From: an uncultured Bacteroidales bacterium
GTDB taxonomy: Bacteria > Bacteroidota > Bacteroidia > Bacteroidales > F082
DNA length: 64,000 nt
NCBI GenBank assembly: GCA_946185535.1
Contig: CAMHJX010000002.1
Location: forward strand, 62,001-126,000
Reading direction: 5' to 3'
Position numbers and translations under genes: made by a program. Below the pieces are notes generated by a model. The model was not told the origin of the DNA. It saw only the letters and a program-made list of their open reading frames with translations, and did no database searches. Positions 36,753 to 45,100 of the stretch are shown here, in pieces. Each line of letters begins with the position of its first letter. The stretch's first letter is position 1.

Positions 36753-38213
36753 TTACAATTTGTAAACTTCGGGACTTGTGTTGACATACTGTGGCATACA
36801 CACTCCCACATTCGCACCGATATATGTCGGGTCACTGATGTAATAGCGTTTGCCTTCATACTCAAAGTAATAGCCATTCAATCCCTCAGTATAACCAACA
36901 GCCGTGGCCAAATGGTTTGGATAGTTCAGCAACACCACGTCCAATCCGAGCAGGTCGTGGATGAGGGTTGAGAACAAAATGGAACGATCTTCGCAATCGC
37001 TGTATGGATAATAGAAAGTTTCGTCTCCAAACAAGGGGCGCTCATAACCGAATTGGTCTTGGTCAGTCTTGTACTCCAATGCCGTCTGCACGAAATTGAT
37101 GATGCAGTTGGCTGCCTCAATTTGGCTCTTTCCCGCAATGCCCTTGCGAAGCATCGGATACAGCTTCGCTTTCACCTCTTCGCTAAGGCCTGCCCAACTA
37201 TAATTAGTCCACAAGCATTTGGGATAGCCTTGATAAAAGTCCATAAGGTTCTTGTTTGGTGAAAGCGTTACAGAAATTTCGGGATAGCGTTTCGATTTAA
37301 ACACTTTACCCGTTGTTGGTATATAAGCAAACTTGGGAGGGCAAGGCATTCTTAAAGACATTATTCTTTCATTTTTTGAAAATGCCCTATTGAACATATA
37401 AGTTCCTCCTGCTTCATTCGTGCCAAGAATATACAGCCGTTCACCTTGATGCGTGATAAAACAACGTTCATAGATGACACCATCAAAGGGCACGAGGGCA
37501 ACCAAATGACCATTTTTGTTTCCAATCCTTACCTTATATCCAGATTGAGCCAACAGATAAACCTGCATCAGCATGGCTTCATTTGTTGCTTTACCAAGAA
37601 AGCTCTCGGAAAGGTCACGCAATAGGCAATAATAAGCCCAATCGCCCAAGAACAGTTCCTTTTGTAAAGCAAGACAATCTCCGAGCAATGCATCGCTTTT
37701 AGGAGAGGAAAGATGCAACCAAGCATCAGCGACAGCTGTCTCTGAAGCATCTTTTAACTTGAATCTCAAACTCTTGTCCAAACTCACCACACATGACGTA
37801 CCATAACAAGTAAACTCATATTCCGCAGATGACGGAATGGGTGATTGCTTTGGCACATCGGGACGTTTTATGGGGCTAAGTGGCGATGGCTTTGGTGTTG
37901 GGATGGGTTTATATGGAATAGGATTGGGGAGATTGGGGATTGGCGTATCTCTATTATACTCGAACGGACGAGGTGGTTCCGGAAGTTCGGGGACTGGTTC
38001 TCCTTTCAATAGTTGAAAAGCCTCCCAATTCTCACGCATATACTGGGCATATTCCTCGTTAGCCTTGTGGCGAAACACGTCATAGTTTTGCATCACCGAA
38101 TCCTTATAGCGTTCCAGTTCCTGCTTTTGCTTGTTTTTGTAGTCCTGAAAGTCTTGGGCCTTCATTTGTAAAACGAGCATAAGCAATCCAAAGAATAAGA
38201 GCGTTTTTTTCAT
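36753..38213 (-). CDS. Secreted transglutaminase-like protein with Pro-rich linker
   Basis: A 486-residue protein. Signal peptide MKKTLLFFGLLMLVLQMKAQ, a charged helical stretch (about 21-70), then a Pro-rich linker (PIPNLPNPIPYKPIPTPKPS, about 90-125). The C-terminal domain has the Cys-His-Asp order of the transglutaminase-like fold: YSDCEDRSILFSTLIHDLLG (Cys), NYPNHLATAVGY (His) and YYISDPTYIGANVG (Asp). Such domains act as cysteine peptidases or amidases, or as scaffolds; all three residues are present, so activity is plausible. Its place in the middle of an envelope operon with LPP20-like proteins suggests processing or cross-linking of an envelope component. I know of no described system with this gene order. 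Confidence 0.75.
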   Translation of the reverse strand: MKKTLLFFGLLMLVLQMKAQDFQDYKNKQKQELERYKDSVMQNYDVFRHKANEEYAQYMRENWEAFQLLKGEPVPELPEPPRPFEYNRDTPIPNLPNPIPYKPIPTPKPSPLSPIKRPDVPKQSPIPSSAEYEFTCYGTSCVVSLDKSLRFKLKDASETAVADAWLHLSSPKSDALLGDCLALQKELFLGDWAYYCLLRDLSESFLGKATNEAMLMQVYLLAQSGYKVRIGNKNGHLVALVPFDGVIYERCFITHQGERLYILGTNEAGGTYMFNRAFSKNERIMSLRMPCPPKFAYIPTTGKVFKSKRYPEISVTLSPNKNLMDFYQGYPKCLWTNYSWAGLSEEVKAKLYPMLRKGIAGKSQIEAANCIINFVQTALEYKTDQDQFGYERPLFGDETFYYPYSDCEDRSILFSTLIHDLLGLDVVLLNYPNHLATAVGYTEGLNGYYFEYEGKRYYISDPTYIGANVGVCMPQYVNTSPEVYKL

Positions 38214-38238
38214 AAGTTTACATTTTGGAGTTAATCAC

Positions 38239-38568
38239 TTATTCATTTTTCTTCTGCATGGTTAACTTGACATTCACCACCCGGCCAGCATCTGGAGTAA
38301 TATATTTGCGATTGGCGTAATACCCTGTTTTACTCACTTCAACACTGTATTGGTGTACATCAAGGTCAAGGAACTCGAAATAGCCATCACTTCCCGTATA
38401 AGTGTTGTAACCACCTGGGCTTAAAATCACCAAAGCACCCTGAATAAGTTCACCTGAATCCACATCAACCACAGTTCCAGTAATTCCGCAGAATGTATCG
38501 TAAGTCACAGGCTCACACGATGTAGCCAATGCTATCAATGCAATTATAAATAGGAGTGTTCTTTTCAT
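38239..38568 (-). CDS. Small CarboxypepD_reg-like lipoprotein
   Basis: A 109-residue lipoprotein with signal MKRTLLFIIALIALATSC (lipobox ATSC). The rest is a single CarboxypepD_reg-like beta-sandwich: GITGTVVDVDSGELIQGALV, then GSDGYFEFLDLDVHQYSVEV and a C-terminal VVNVKLTMQKKNE. These domains usually precede TonB-dependent receptors or act as binding modules; a stand-alone version suggests a structural or carrier lipoprotein. It lies 29 bases from the gene before it and 25 from the transglutaminase-like gene after it. Confidence 0.75.
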   Translation of the reverse strand: MKRTLLFIIALIALATSCEPVTYDTFCGITGTVVDVDSGELIQGALVILSPGGYNTYTGSDGYFEFLDLDVHQYSVEVSKTGYYANRKYITPDAGRVVNVKLTMQKKNE

Positions 38569-38597
38569 TGTTGTATTTCTTTCTTGTTGTTAGCAGG

Positions 38598-39350
38598 TTA
38601 AAAGTTAAGGGTAAAAGCTATTCCTGTTGATTCAGGAGTGGCGTATGGAACGAAACTTATCATTTTTCCATCAACCGAGATATATGGAGTACCTCGTGAT
38701 ACCAATCCATCGATAATGTTCCACGCATAGACACCTATGGCACCAGCAAGAAACCCATAGCTCACATAGTTATATGTGTTGGCGCTGGCAGCATAACGCT
38801 GTTTTAAGGTAGCATTGTTCGTGGAACCAATCATGGCGGCATAGTAGTTTTTCCTCGTTTGCGCAAAAGCGAAGCCTCCAATGCAGAGTATTTCGCTGGC
38901 GATAATTGTCGATGCTTTGATTTTCTGCCCTTTGTAGAACTGCATCCAACCTGGTACAAACACACGAGCTGAAAACGGATATCGGTCAGTGGAAGTCACC
39001 TTTTCTATATCAGAAATCTGGTACTTTGGGTTGTTCGGGGTTTGATACAGGAAATAACCTGTTAGGCCATAGTCGGTGTTTTCCCAATAAGAAGCGATGT
39101 AGCCTGATTTTATCCAAGCGTTTTCTTCGCCCACTTGCAGTTTTCTGCGTCGTTTGATCTCGTTTTGGGCTTTATAGATGATGTCGTCTTTGTCATCACC
39201 ACTTTCCACAACGACTTCCAATTTGGATTTAGCCAGAGGCTTGCTGTAAGTGGATGTGGCCCAATTCGGTTTGTTTTGGCCTTTCACGGATAGTGGCAAT
39301 GTGCAAATAATGCACATTGCCATATAGAGCAGTTTTTTCGAAAGATTCAT
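38598..39350 (-). CDS. Exported membrane protein with two C-terminal hydrophobic helices (DUF5683-like)
   Basis: A 250-residue protein with signal peptide ending SVKGQ (about 25). A soluble middle (about 26-125) contains a charged segment AQNEIKRRRKLQVGEENAW. Then comes FVPGWMQFYKGQKIKASTII, two membrane-prone helices (ASEILCIGGFAFA and SYGFLAGAIGVYAWNII) and a short beta tail. The PGxxQFYKGQ motif before a pair of helices resembles DUF5683-type Bacteroidetes membrane proteins. Function unknown. Eight bases separate it from the upstream gene. Confidence 0.6.
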   Translation of the reverse strand: MNLSKKLLYMAMCIICTLPLSVKGQNKPNWATSTYSKPLAKSKLEVVVESGDDKDDIIYKAQNEIKRRRKLQVGEENAWIKSGYIASYWENTDYGLTGYFLYQTPNNPKYQISDIEKVTSTDRYPFSARVFVPGWMQFYKGQKIKASTIIASEILCIGGFAFAQTRKNYYAAMIGSTNNATLKQRYAASANTYNYVSYGFLAGAIGVYAWNIIDGLVSRGTPYISVDGKMISFVPYATPESTGIAFTLNF

Positions 39351-39358
39351 GACCTTGT

Positions 39359-40003
39359 CTATTTTTCCATTTCTTCAGACCCTTGTTCAAAAGTTTTGAA
39401 AGCAGAATCTCGGAAGGCCTTTTCGTTTTGGCGTACTTGTTGTCTAATGTCGGAAGGCACTTCTTTATCATTCTCAATACCTTCTATAAGGGCATCGACC
39501 AAGTCTGTTTTTTTAACCAAAATGCCAATGTAGATATTTTGGTATCCCGCGTCATCAATCTCGCCAAAGGTACGGCAATCCTCTTCAGTGTCTCCCAAGA
39601 TTCTATCTATGACTTCTTCTCCTGCACTTTCAATATGGGATGCCGCAGAACTCTTGTCGCCATAGTCAAATTGGTCAAAATAGTCGCGAACAACAGCCTT
39701 GTATTTTCCCCCGATTTTTTGTTTTACTTGTTGCCTAACATTGTTCAAAAGCTTGTTGATGACAAGGGTATAATCTCGTTCACCCTCGCCGCCAGCCTTT
39801 ACTCTTGTATAACCACTTCCGGCAAAATATTCGTCATCATCATAACGCATGCACGGTTGGATAGTTGTCTCTTCGGTTTGGCGAAGGTCTTTTTCGCGAT
39901 CTCTCATTCTGTCATTCCTTCCACTTCTGTTGTTTTGAGCACAAAGGGATTGTACGCTAGCAATCATTAGGAACGATATCACTAAAAATCTTATAGTTCT
40001 CAT
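39359..40003 (-). CDS. Exported LPP20-like protein, paralogue of the preceding gene
   Basis: A 214-residue protein with an SPI signal (SFLMIASVQSLCAQ) followed by an Arg/Asp-rich region. The core aligns with the 250-residue protein encoded just upstream: YDDDEYFAGSGYTRVKA against YDDDEWFYATGMRQVKA, RDYFDQFD against RDYFDQMD, SHIESAGEEVIDRIL against SHIESAGDLVVRAMI, and FRDSAFKTFE against FRDSAFKVFE. The (A/G)xGxxxVKA start followed by long helices recalls LPP20/FlgP-type envelope lipoproteins, but this copy has lost the lipobox and is probably periplasmic. Separated by 9 bases from its paralogue, so an ancient tandem duplication. Confidence 0.65.
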   Translation of the reverse strand: MRTIRFLVISFLMIASVQSLCAQNNRSGRNDRMRDREKDLRQTEETTIQPCMRYDDDEYFAGSGYTRVKAGGEGERDYTLVINKLLNNVRQQVKQKIGGKYKAVVRDYFDQFDYGDKSSAASHIESAGEEVIDRILGDTEEDCRTFGEIDDAGYQNIYIGILVKKTDLVDALIEGIENDKEVPSDIRQQVRQNEKAFRDSAFKTFEQGSEEMEK

Positions 40004-40012
40004 GGCAATTTG

Positions 40013-40765
40013 TTATTGTTGGTTTTCTTTAAATTCATTGTATTCTTTGTTGTTTGACTCTTCAAACACTTTAAAGGCACTGTCACGGAATTGCTTTTCG
40101 TTGAAACGCACTTCCAGTTCCTTGTCCTTTGACAACTCTTTTACCGCGTTTTCAAGGAACTTCTTTTTACTTGCCTTAATGGTCATATACATGATCATGT
40201 TGCCATTTTCATCTGGACTCGTGTTCTTGCGGCATACTTCGTATGTGTCGTTAATCATGGCACGGACAACAAGGTCTCCTGCACTTTCAATGTGTGACCT
40301 TTCATAGCTGCCTTCCTCGGTGTCCATTTGGTCGAAATAATCGCGTGTAACGGACTTGTATAGAGCTGATAATTTTTGACGCATCTGTTGTTGGGTAGAA
40401 CGAAGAGTTGCAGTAACGGCAGTGTTGAAGGAATTGGCTTTGACTTGACGCATACCTGTGGCATAGAACCACTCATCGTCATCGTACATTTGACATGGCA
40501 TCTCCGTAGCATCGGCTGCACGAGCTGCCTGCTTTTTGGCAATCTCTTCTCCAACATCGGCATTGGCCTGACGTTGTTTTTCGGCTTGTTCGGCTTGTGC
40601 CTTGGCATCCTCGTTACGTTGTCTTGCTTTAATTAGTTCAGTTTCCTGGTTGAGTCGTTCAATTTCCACATTGGTTGCTGTTTGTTTGTTGCTCCCGCAT
40701 CCAGCAAGGGCAAGCATGGCCAGCATCGCCATTCCGAATTTGTTCAATGTTTTCATTTTGTACAT
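40013..40765 (-). CDS. LPP20-like lipoprotein, first gene of the envelope operon
   Basis: 250 residues from the ATG at 40765; a start at MKTLNKFG (40756) gives a better SPII signal with lipobox LALAGC. Next comes a long charged coiled-coil (about 30-85: IERLNQETELIKARQRNEDA, then KAQAEQAEKQRQ), and then the LPP20-like domain with the shared motifs listed for the next gene. The coiled coil plus lipid anchor suggests a lipoprotein that reaches from the outer membrane into the periplasm. A 6S-like RNA gene with its own terminator lies between it and the nearest recognisable promoter, so the operon may depend on readthrough or on a promoter I cannot see. Confidence 0.68.
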   Translation of the reverse strand: MYKMKTLNKFGMAMLAMLALAGCGSNKQTATNVEIERLNQETELIKARQRNEDAKAQAEQAEKQRQANADVGEEIAKKQAARAADATEMPCQMYDDDEWFYATGMRQVKANSFNTAVTATLRSTQQQMRQKLSALYKSVTRDYFDQMDTEEGSYERSHIESAGDLVVRAMINDTYEVCRKNTSPDENGNMIMYMTIKASKKKFLENAVKELSKDKELEVRFNEKQFRDSAFKVFEESNNKEYNEFKENQQ

Positions 40766-40821
40766 TTTTTAAATTGATTATTGTTTTTATTATTGTGTTC
40801 TCTTTTTCCTCAGCAAAAAAC

Positions 40822-40852
40822 AAAAAAAGCGTGAAACCAGACTGTTTCCCGC
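40822..40852 (-). terminator. Terminator of the structured RNA
   Basis: On the minus strand GCGGGAAAC (40852-40844) pairs with GTTTCACGC (40837-40829), one mismatch, followed directly by seven T (40828-40822). It follows the closing stem of the RNA without a gap and lies 57 bases before the first envelope gene. Confidence 0.8.
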
Positions 40853-41070
40853 TGTTCTAGGTATTTGGCGTAACCCGTAATCCCGATGAAATAGTCCAGC
40901 TCACGCATCGCGTGAGCATATAAACTAAATCTCAAAGATTACAATCCGTTAAAATCGCCAAATTTTAGAACAGATGAAATTTGTCTCTATGCTAAATGCT
41001 TATTTGTTAAGGTGTAAATTCTTTTGTTGTTTTTGACAGTGTTTTTATGGTTAAATAATTCCGTTAATTA
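40822..41070 (-). ncRNA. Structured small RNA, 6S-like
   Basis: On the minus strand, promoter and terminator frame a fold with consecutive matching arms: CTGTTCTA (40973-40966) with TAGAACAG (40859-40852); ATTTGGCG (40963-40956) with CGCCAAAT (40870-40863); TAAC with GTTA; GTAATC (40942-40937) with GATTAC (40882-40877); a large open bubble; and an apical hairpin GCTCACGC-GAT-GCGTGAGC (40917-40899). A long closing stem, a central bubble and a terminal stem-loop are the layout of 6S RNA, which binds RNA polymerase. Bacteroidales are known to have a 6S RNA first described as the Bacteroidales-1 motif. Assignment is by shape only. A short frame (MRELDYFIGITGYAKYLEQR) crosses it and is probably spurious. 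A cis-acting leader of the operon is the alternative. Confidence 0.6.
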
Positions 41071-41076
41071 GTGCCG

Positions 41077-41106
41077 CAAATATAAGGAATATTTTCTCAT
41101 AACAAA
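41077..41106 (-). promoter_or_regulatory. Promoter of the structured RNA
   Basis: Minus strand: -33 TTTG (41106-41103), 18-base spacer, -7 TATATTTG (41084-41077). It predicts a start near 41070 and a transcript of about 250 bases to the terminator at 40822. Confidence 0.65.
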
Positions 41107-41417
41107 GCAGAATGATAATAAAACTGTCAAATTCCGTCAAAATCAATCAAAAATCCTTCGTTGTGCCATTTTGCGCTTTCTTAAACATGGTTTGTGGCGC
41201 CAAAAACATCTATTTTTGCGCATCGGTTCACGCACAAATAGGAAGGAACAACTTCCAACCAGATAGGGGAAGACTCCAGCTCTTGTCCATTTGTTGTTCG
41301 TTCGTTGTCCGATAATTCAACGGACAATATTCAGATAAAAAACTTGGAAAAATCGGATGGGACTTAGAAGTGTTATCTGCATGGAAAGGACTGACGTAGT
41401 AACGATACACAACAAAA
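41107..41417. other. Intergenic region without a recognisable gene
   Basis: Between the RNA promoter and the terminator of the PIN gene I see no supported gene. A 67-codon plus-strand frame (41112-41315) and an 82-codon minus-strand frame have no recognisable features. No repeat or tRNA-like structure was found. Confidence 0.5.
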
Positions 41418-41444
41418 GTGCCCCGAGACTCAATCCCGAGGCAC
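41414..41444 (-). terminator. Terminator of the PIN toxin-antitoxin operon
   Basis: GTGCCTCGGGATTGAGTCTC then GGGGCAC on the minus strand forms a GTGCC-(C/T)CG(A/G)GA stem (41444-41418) followed by TTTTG. It lies 40 bases after the stop of the PIN gene. Confidence 0.7.
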
Positions 41445-41483
41445 TTTCGAATGTTTTTATTATGTCCTTGGAGCAACTAATGC

Positions 41484-41900
41484 TTATTGGTTGATTTGCC
41501 TGCTTTGACTAGGTTTCAATACATTGAGCAAAAAATAGCCAGAGTAGTCCTTGATGTTATTGGTGATGAAATGTCCGCAATTCATCTTTCGGCACAACAC
41601 ATATTGGATATTGTCTTCAATATCGTGTGAAACTTCATCAATAACTACTTCGACGTCTTTTTCTGCAAATGTAACCAAGTTAAACTTGGAGAGTAGGTAT
41701 TTCACTTGTCTACGGATTTCATCGTTGGTCCGTTTTTTTGGGAAGACGGAAACAAACTGCGCAATGCTCAGCGTGGAAATATAAAGCCGTTTCCCCTTCA
41801 ACGAGAAGAGGTATTGCAAACAAAGCTCGTCCTTTTCGCGGCCAGCCCATGCACCAACAAGGACATTGGTATCGACAAAGATTCGGTTGCTGTCCATCAT
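41484..41900 (-). CDS. PIN-domain ribonuclease toxin
   Basis: A 138-residue protein of normal PIN length. The N-terminal strand IFVDTNVLVGAW carries the first catalytic Asp; a middle Glu/Asp pair (EKDVEVVIDEVSHDIEDNIQ) and the C-terminal GHFITNNIKDYSG (Asp) supply the remaining acidic residues of the metal site. PIN toxins cleave RNA, often tRNA or rRNA, and are blocked by their partner. The ATG overlaps the antitoxin stop (ATGA), so translation is coupled. Cognate antitoxin is the next gene upstream. Confidence 0.85.
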   Translation of the reverse strand: MMDSNRIFVDTNVLVGAWAGREKDELCLQYLFSLKGKRLYISTLSIAQFVSVFPKKRTNDEIRRQVKYLLSKFNLVTFAEKDVEVVIDEVSHDIEDNIQYVLCRKMNCGHFITNNIKDYSGYFLLNVLKPSQSRQINQ

Positions 41901-42091
41901 GCGATGATTTCATGGTATTTTTTCATCTCAGCAGGCGTGAGCAAGTCAAGGTTCTTTGATGCCCAGGACTTTATGGCTGCTTTGTAAATGTCTTCTTCTT
42001 TCAGCCCTGCCCTCTTGAGCATTAGTGCAATAAGCTCAAGGTATAATGCTTTCATTTCTTTGGCTTTCTGAGCCTCTTCCTTTTTTGTCAT
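41897..42091 (-). CDS. Antitoxin partner of the PIN toxin
   Basis: 64 residues from the ATG at 42091 (MTKKEEAQKAKEMKAL). The ATG at 42121 is rejected because a -7 box (TATCTTTG on the minus strand, 42126-42119) covers it. A Lys/Glu-rich helix leads into LIALMLKRAGLKEEDIYKAA and a short tail (LLTPAEMKKYHEIIA). The size, charge and 4-base overlap with the PIN gene mark it as the antitoxin. I do not recognise a specific DNA-binding family. Confidence 0.72.
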   Translation of the reverse strand: MTKKEEAQKAKEMKALYLELIALMLKRAGLKEEDIYKAAIKSWASKNLDLLTPAEMKKYHEIIA

Positions 42092-42118
42092 TTGTATTGG
42101 TTTTATTGTTTTGCGATG

Positions 42119-42126
42119 CAAAGATA
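42119..42126 (-). promoter_or_regulatory. -7 box of the PIN toxin-antitoxin operon
   Basis: CAAAGATA on the plus strand is TATCTTTG on the minus strand, 27 bases upstream of the antitoxin ATG at 42091. No clear -33 box; the box decides the antitoxin start. Confidence 0.5.
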
Positions 42127-42166
42127 AATAAACTTTGTCAAAAAGTGTTCATTTTAAAGATGTTCC

Positions 42167-45100
42167 TTACTCTTTCACAAACTTCAAAGTACAAACCGCA
42201 CTATCCGATTTCACGGTGACAAAATACACACCGCTGTTCAAACCTTCAAGGTTGAACGCGGTCATTCCTTTGGCTTGTTGACTGTAAACTTGCTGTCCCA
42301 AGCTGTTGAATACCAAGATCTCACAGTCATCCTCAGGAAGGTTGAGGCTGAACTGGCCATGGTTCGGGTTGGGATAGATAGCCACACCGTTTGTCAAGAT
42401 TTCTTGCGTGACGGTGATGGTTTCCGCGGGTGGGAAGACAATGTTGTCTAACCATGCGCAGTCGCTGCCATTGCTGACATACACGTCCTTGTTGTAGGAC
42501 CAATACAGCTCATGCACTCCGGGGGATAAAGCAAAAGATACTTGACCCCACGGCACTTCGCCTGACCAATCCCCTTGCAATTCGGTATCGATGGTGAAAT
42601 ACAAAGCGTCATAGCCGTTTTCCGAGGAGACTTTTCTATAGAAGCTGATCTCTCCTTCGCTGTGCACGTCCAAGGTAATCTTCAATACGGAGCTTTGGTT
42701 GTTGCCGATACTACCTGACTTGATGCAATAGTTGCCTTCGTAGGGGTCCTCGGTTACCACTGTCCAAGGTTTGGTGGGGTCGTTTTCCCATTCGAACTTG
42801 CTGAAATCGCCAGTCTCCCAATCTTCAAGGACATTGCCAACTGCGAAGACGAAGCTGCCCTCATTGGTGTAGAGACCTGATGTGACGGTAAAGCCAATTT
42901 CATATGCCACGCCAAGTTCCACCTCTTCGGAAAGGGTGAAAACGAAGTCGACAGTGAACTCATCATTGGCATTCACAGTGCCTTGTTGGAACACGTTTTG
43001 CTCAAAACTGATTTCAGGAAGGTCGCAGATGATGTTGAGACGTGTGTTGGGTGCAGCAGCCAAACCTGCGTTCTTGACGGTGATGTGTGCGGTGACGGTC
43101 TCTCCTGGGTCGACATGGCCGTTGCCGTCGCTGTCTTCAATTACGGTTCCAACTACGGCGAACTCAGGGGCTTGGAGAATGATGATGAAATGGCTCTCCC
43201 AAGTGTCGGTGCCGTCAGAGCAAGTAAGGGTAAAGTCAGCCTTGGTCATATTGGGCACATTGTCGGCGATATACATGGGGAAGGCATTGTTGAGGGTGAC
43301 TGTGGCACCTCCTTCGATAGTCGGAATGACTTCAAAAGAATTGGAGGGCGTGATGTAAGGGCACTCGGTGTCGAGGCGAACCGAGACATTGTGTGCAGTC
43401 ACGTTACCCACATTCTTGACTTGCAGGTCAAGGGCTATGGTTTGGCCATAGTCAGGTTGGGCACCGCCGCTGATGACATGACTGTCGTAAATGACATAAG
43501 CGCAGTTGCTGGGTAGGCTAATGACAGGTAGACTTTGAGGCCAAGCGTCACAACCTGTCACGATGAGGCTCATCTCATCAACGAAGTTAATAGGATCGGA
43601 AAATTCAATGGTGACATTGCCGTCTTCATCTGTGTAGCCCACCCCAATCATGTCTTCGATATGGAAAAGGGCACAACGGAAATTCTTTAGTCCGTTGCCG
43701 TTGGCATTGCTGACCGTGACATCCATTGAGGTCATGCCTACGAAAATCTCAGAGGTGTAGTTCACCTCGGGCGTGAATGGTTCGTCATGCCATGGGCTGC
43801 AAGCTACATCGCCCATCATATTGAGGTCGTAGAAGTTCCAGCGCAGGGCGCCTTCTTCCCATTGTCCTGGGGCATTGACCCAAGGTGCTGTCTCGATTTT
43901 ACTTTCCCTCAAGGCCATTCCGCCATAAGGGATGCGGTCGTGGTAGTATGCGTCTTCCGTCTCTCGGGCGAGGTGGATGGCAGGGCCCTCGGTCTGGCCT
44001 TCATTGAACCAGCCGTAGCGAGAGTTGCCGAAGGTGGCCACAGCGAAGTTGGCGATTTTGGTCATGCGTTCCAATATGCAGTCGCTGGCGAAATCTCCGC
44101 AGATGCAGCCCGAGGTGTGGAAGAAGGTGTAGTTGTGATCCACGCCATTCACGGCGCTGAAGTTGTTGTTGGTGATGTCGCCGTTGCTCCAGCCAGCCAC
44201 ATAGGAGGTGTTGGCGTGACCGTCGTGGTGGACATACTGCGTGCCTTGGTTGATGGCATTGCGAAGCAGTGAGCCGCTCCAGTTGCCTTCTTCCTCATAA
44301 AGGCGTGTGAAGTTGTAATCCTCGGGGATGCCCGTAGAGGTGTAGCCGTTGTCGTCGTGTGTGCCAATGAGCAGTTCGAGGTATTGGCTGCCGTTGCTTT
44401 CAGGGTCATCGTAGAGGTGTTCGCCAGCCATGATGACATCATGGAACTCGCCAAGGACGGGTTCGGTTTGATAGGTCATGGCCTTGTGGAGCATGTTGTC
44501 GAGTTCGCTTTGGTTGCTGAAACACATACGTCCGATGCCAATCTCGGGCAGCAGGTCGTCTTCGCCGATTTCGCCCCAGCGGTTGTCACCATCATCGTTC
44601 CAGTTGCCATCCAAAGCAGCATAATAGAGGTCGGCAGGGATGTCGTTGTCTTCTTTGTCGCCACCTCCGCTGGTAACATAGCAGTATAAGCCGCGGTAGG
44701 GGATGTCGGGCACGTCGCCGGCAAGGTTCACCATCATGATGCCGTTGTTCTCGTATTCCTGGATGATGTAGTTGCGCAGCTTCTCGGGGTTGTCGCGGCC
44801 TTCCATGGTGCTGAGAATGGTCTCAAGGTCAACGACACGGGTGCGGAGACCTCGAGCCTGGTAGAAATAGACATATTGGTTGAAGGCGGTGACATACGGC
44901 TGTGTTGTGACAACCAAGAGCTCGTAGCCACCCGCGGTGCGACCTCTGTCGTTATAGGTCTGCAGCATCTCGGGGTTCTGGGCAAGACGCTTGGCGCGCT
45001 CGGCATTGTCGCCGTTGAGCCACAGCTTGCGGCTTTGGTCGGCCTTAGAGGCTGTCGTCGTGATGCGAACGGTGGCCTTGGAGGCATAACGCACTTCGCC

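Noticed and set aside
40860-40945. A short protein gene reading MRELDYFIGITGYAKYLEQR
   Set aside because: It coincides with base-paired arms of the structured RNA and has no separate promoter or start context; the pairing explains the sequence better.
41112-41315. A 67-codon plus-strand frame in the gap before the PIN pair
   Set aside because: No recognisable domain, no -7 box at a suitable distance, and it overlaps the -33 side of the RNA promoter region.
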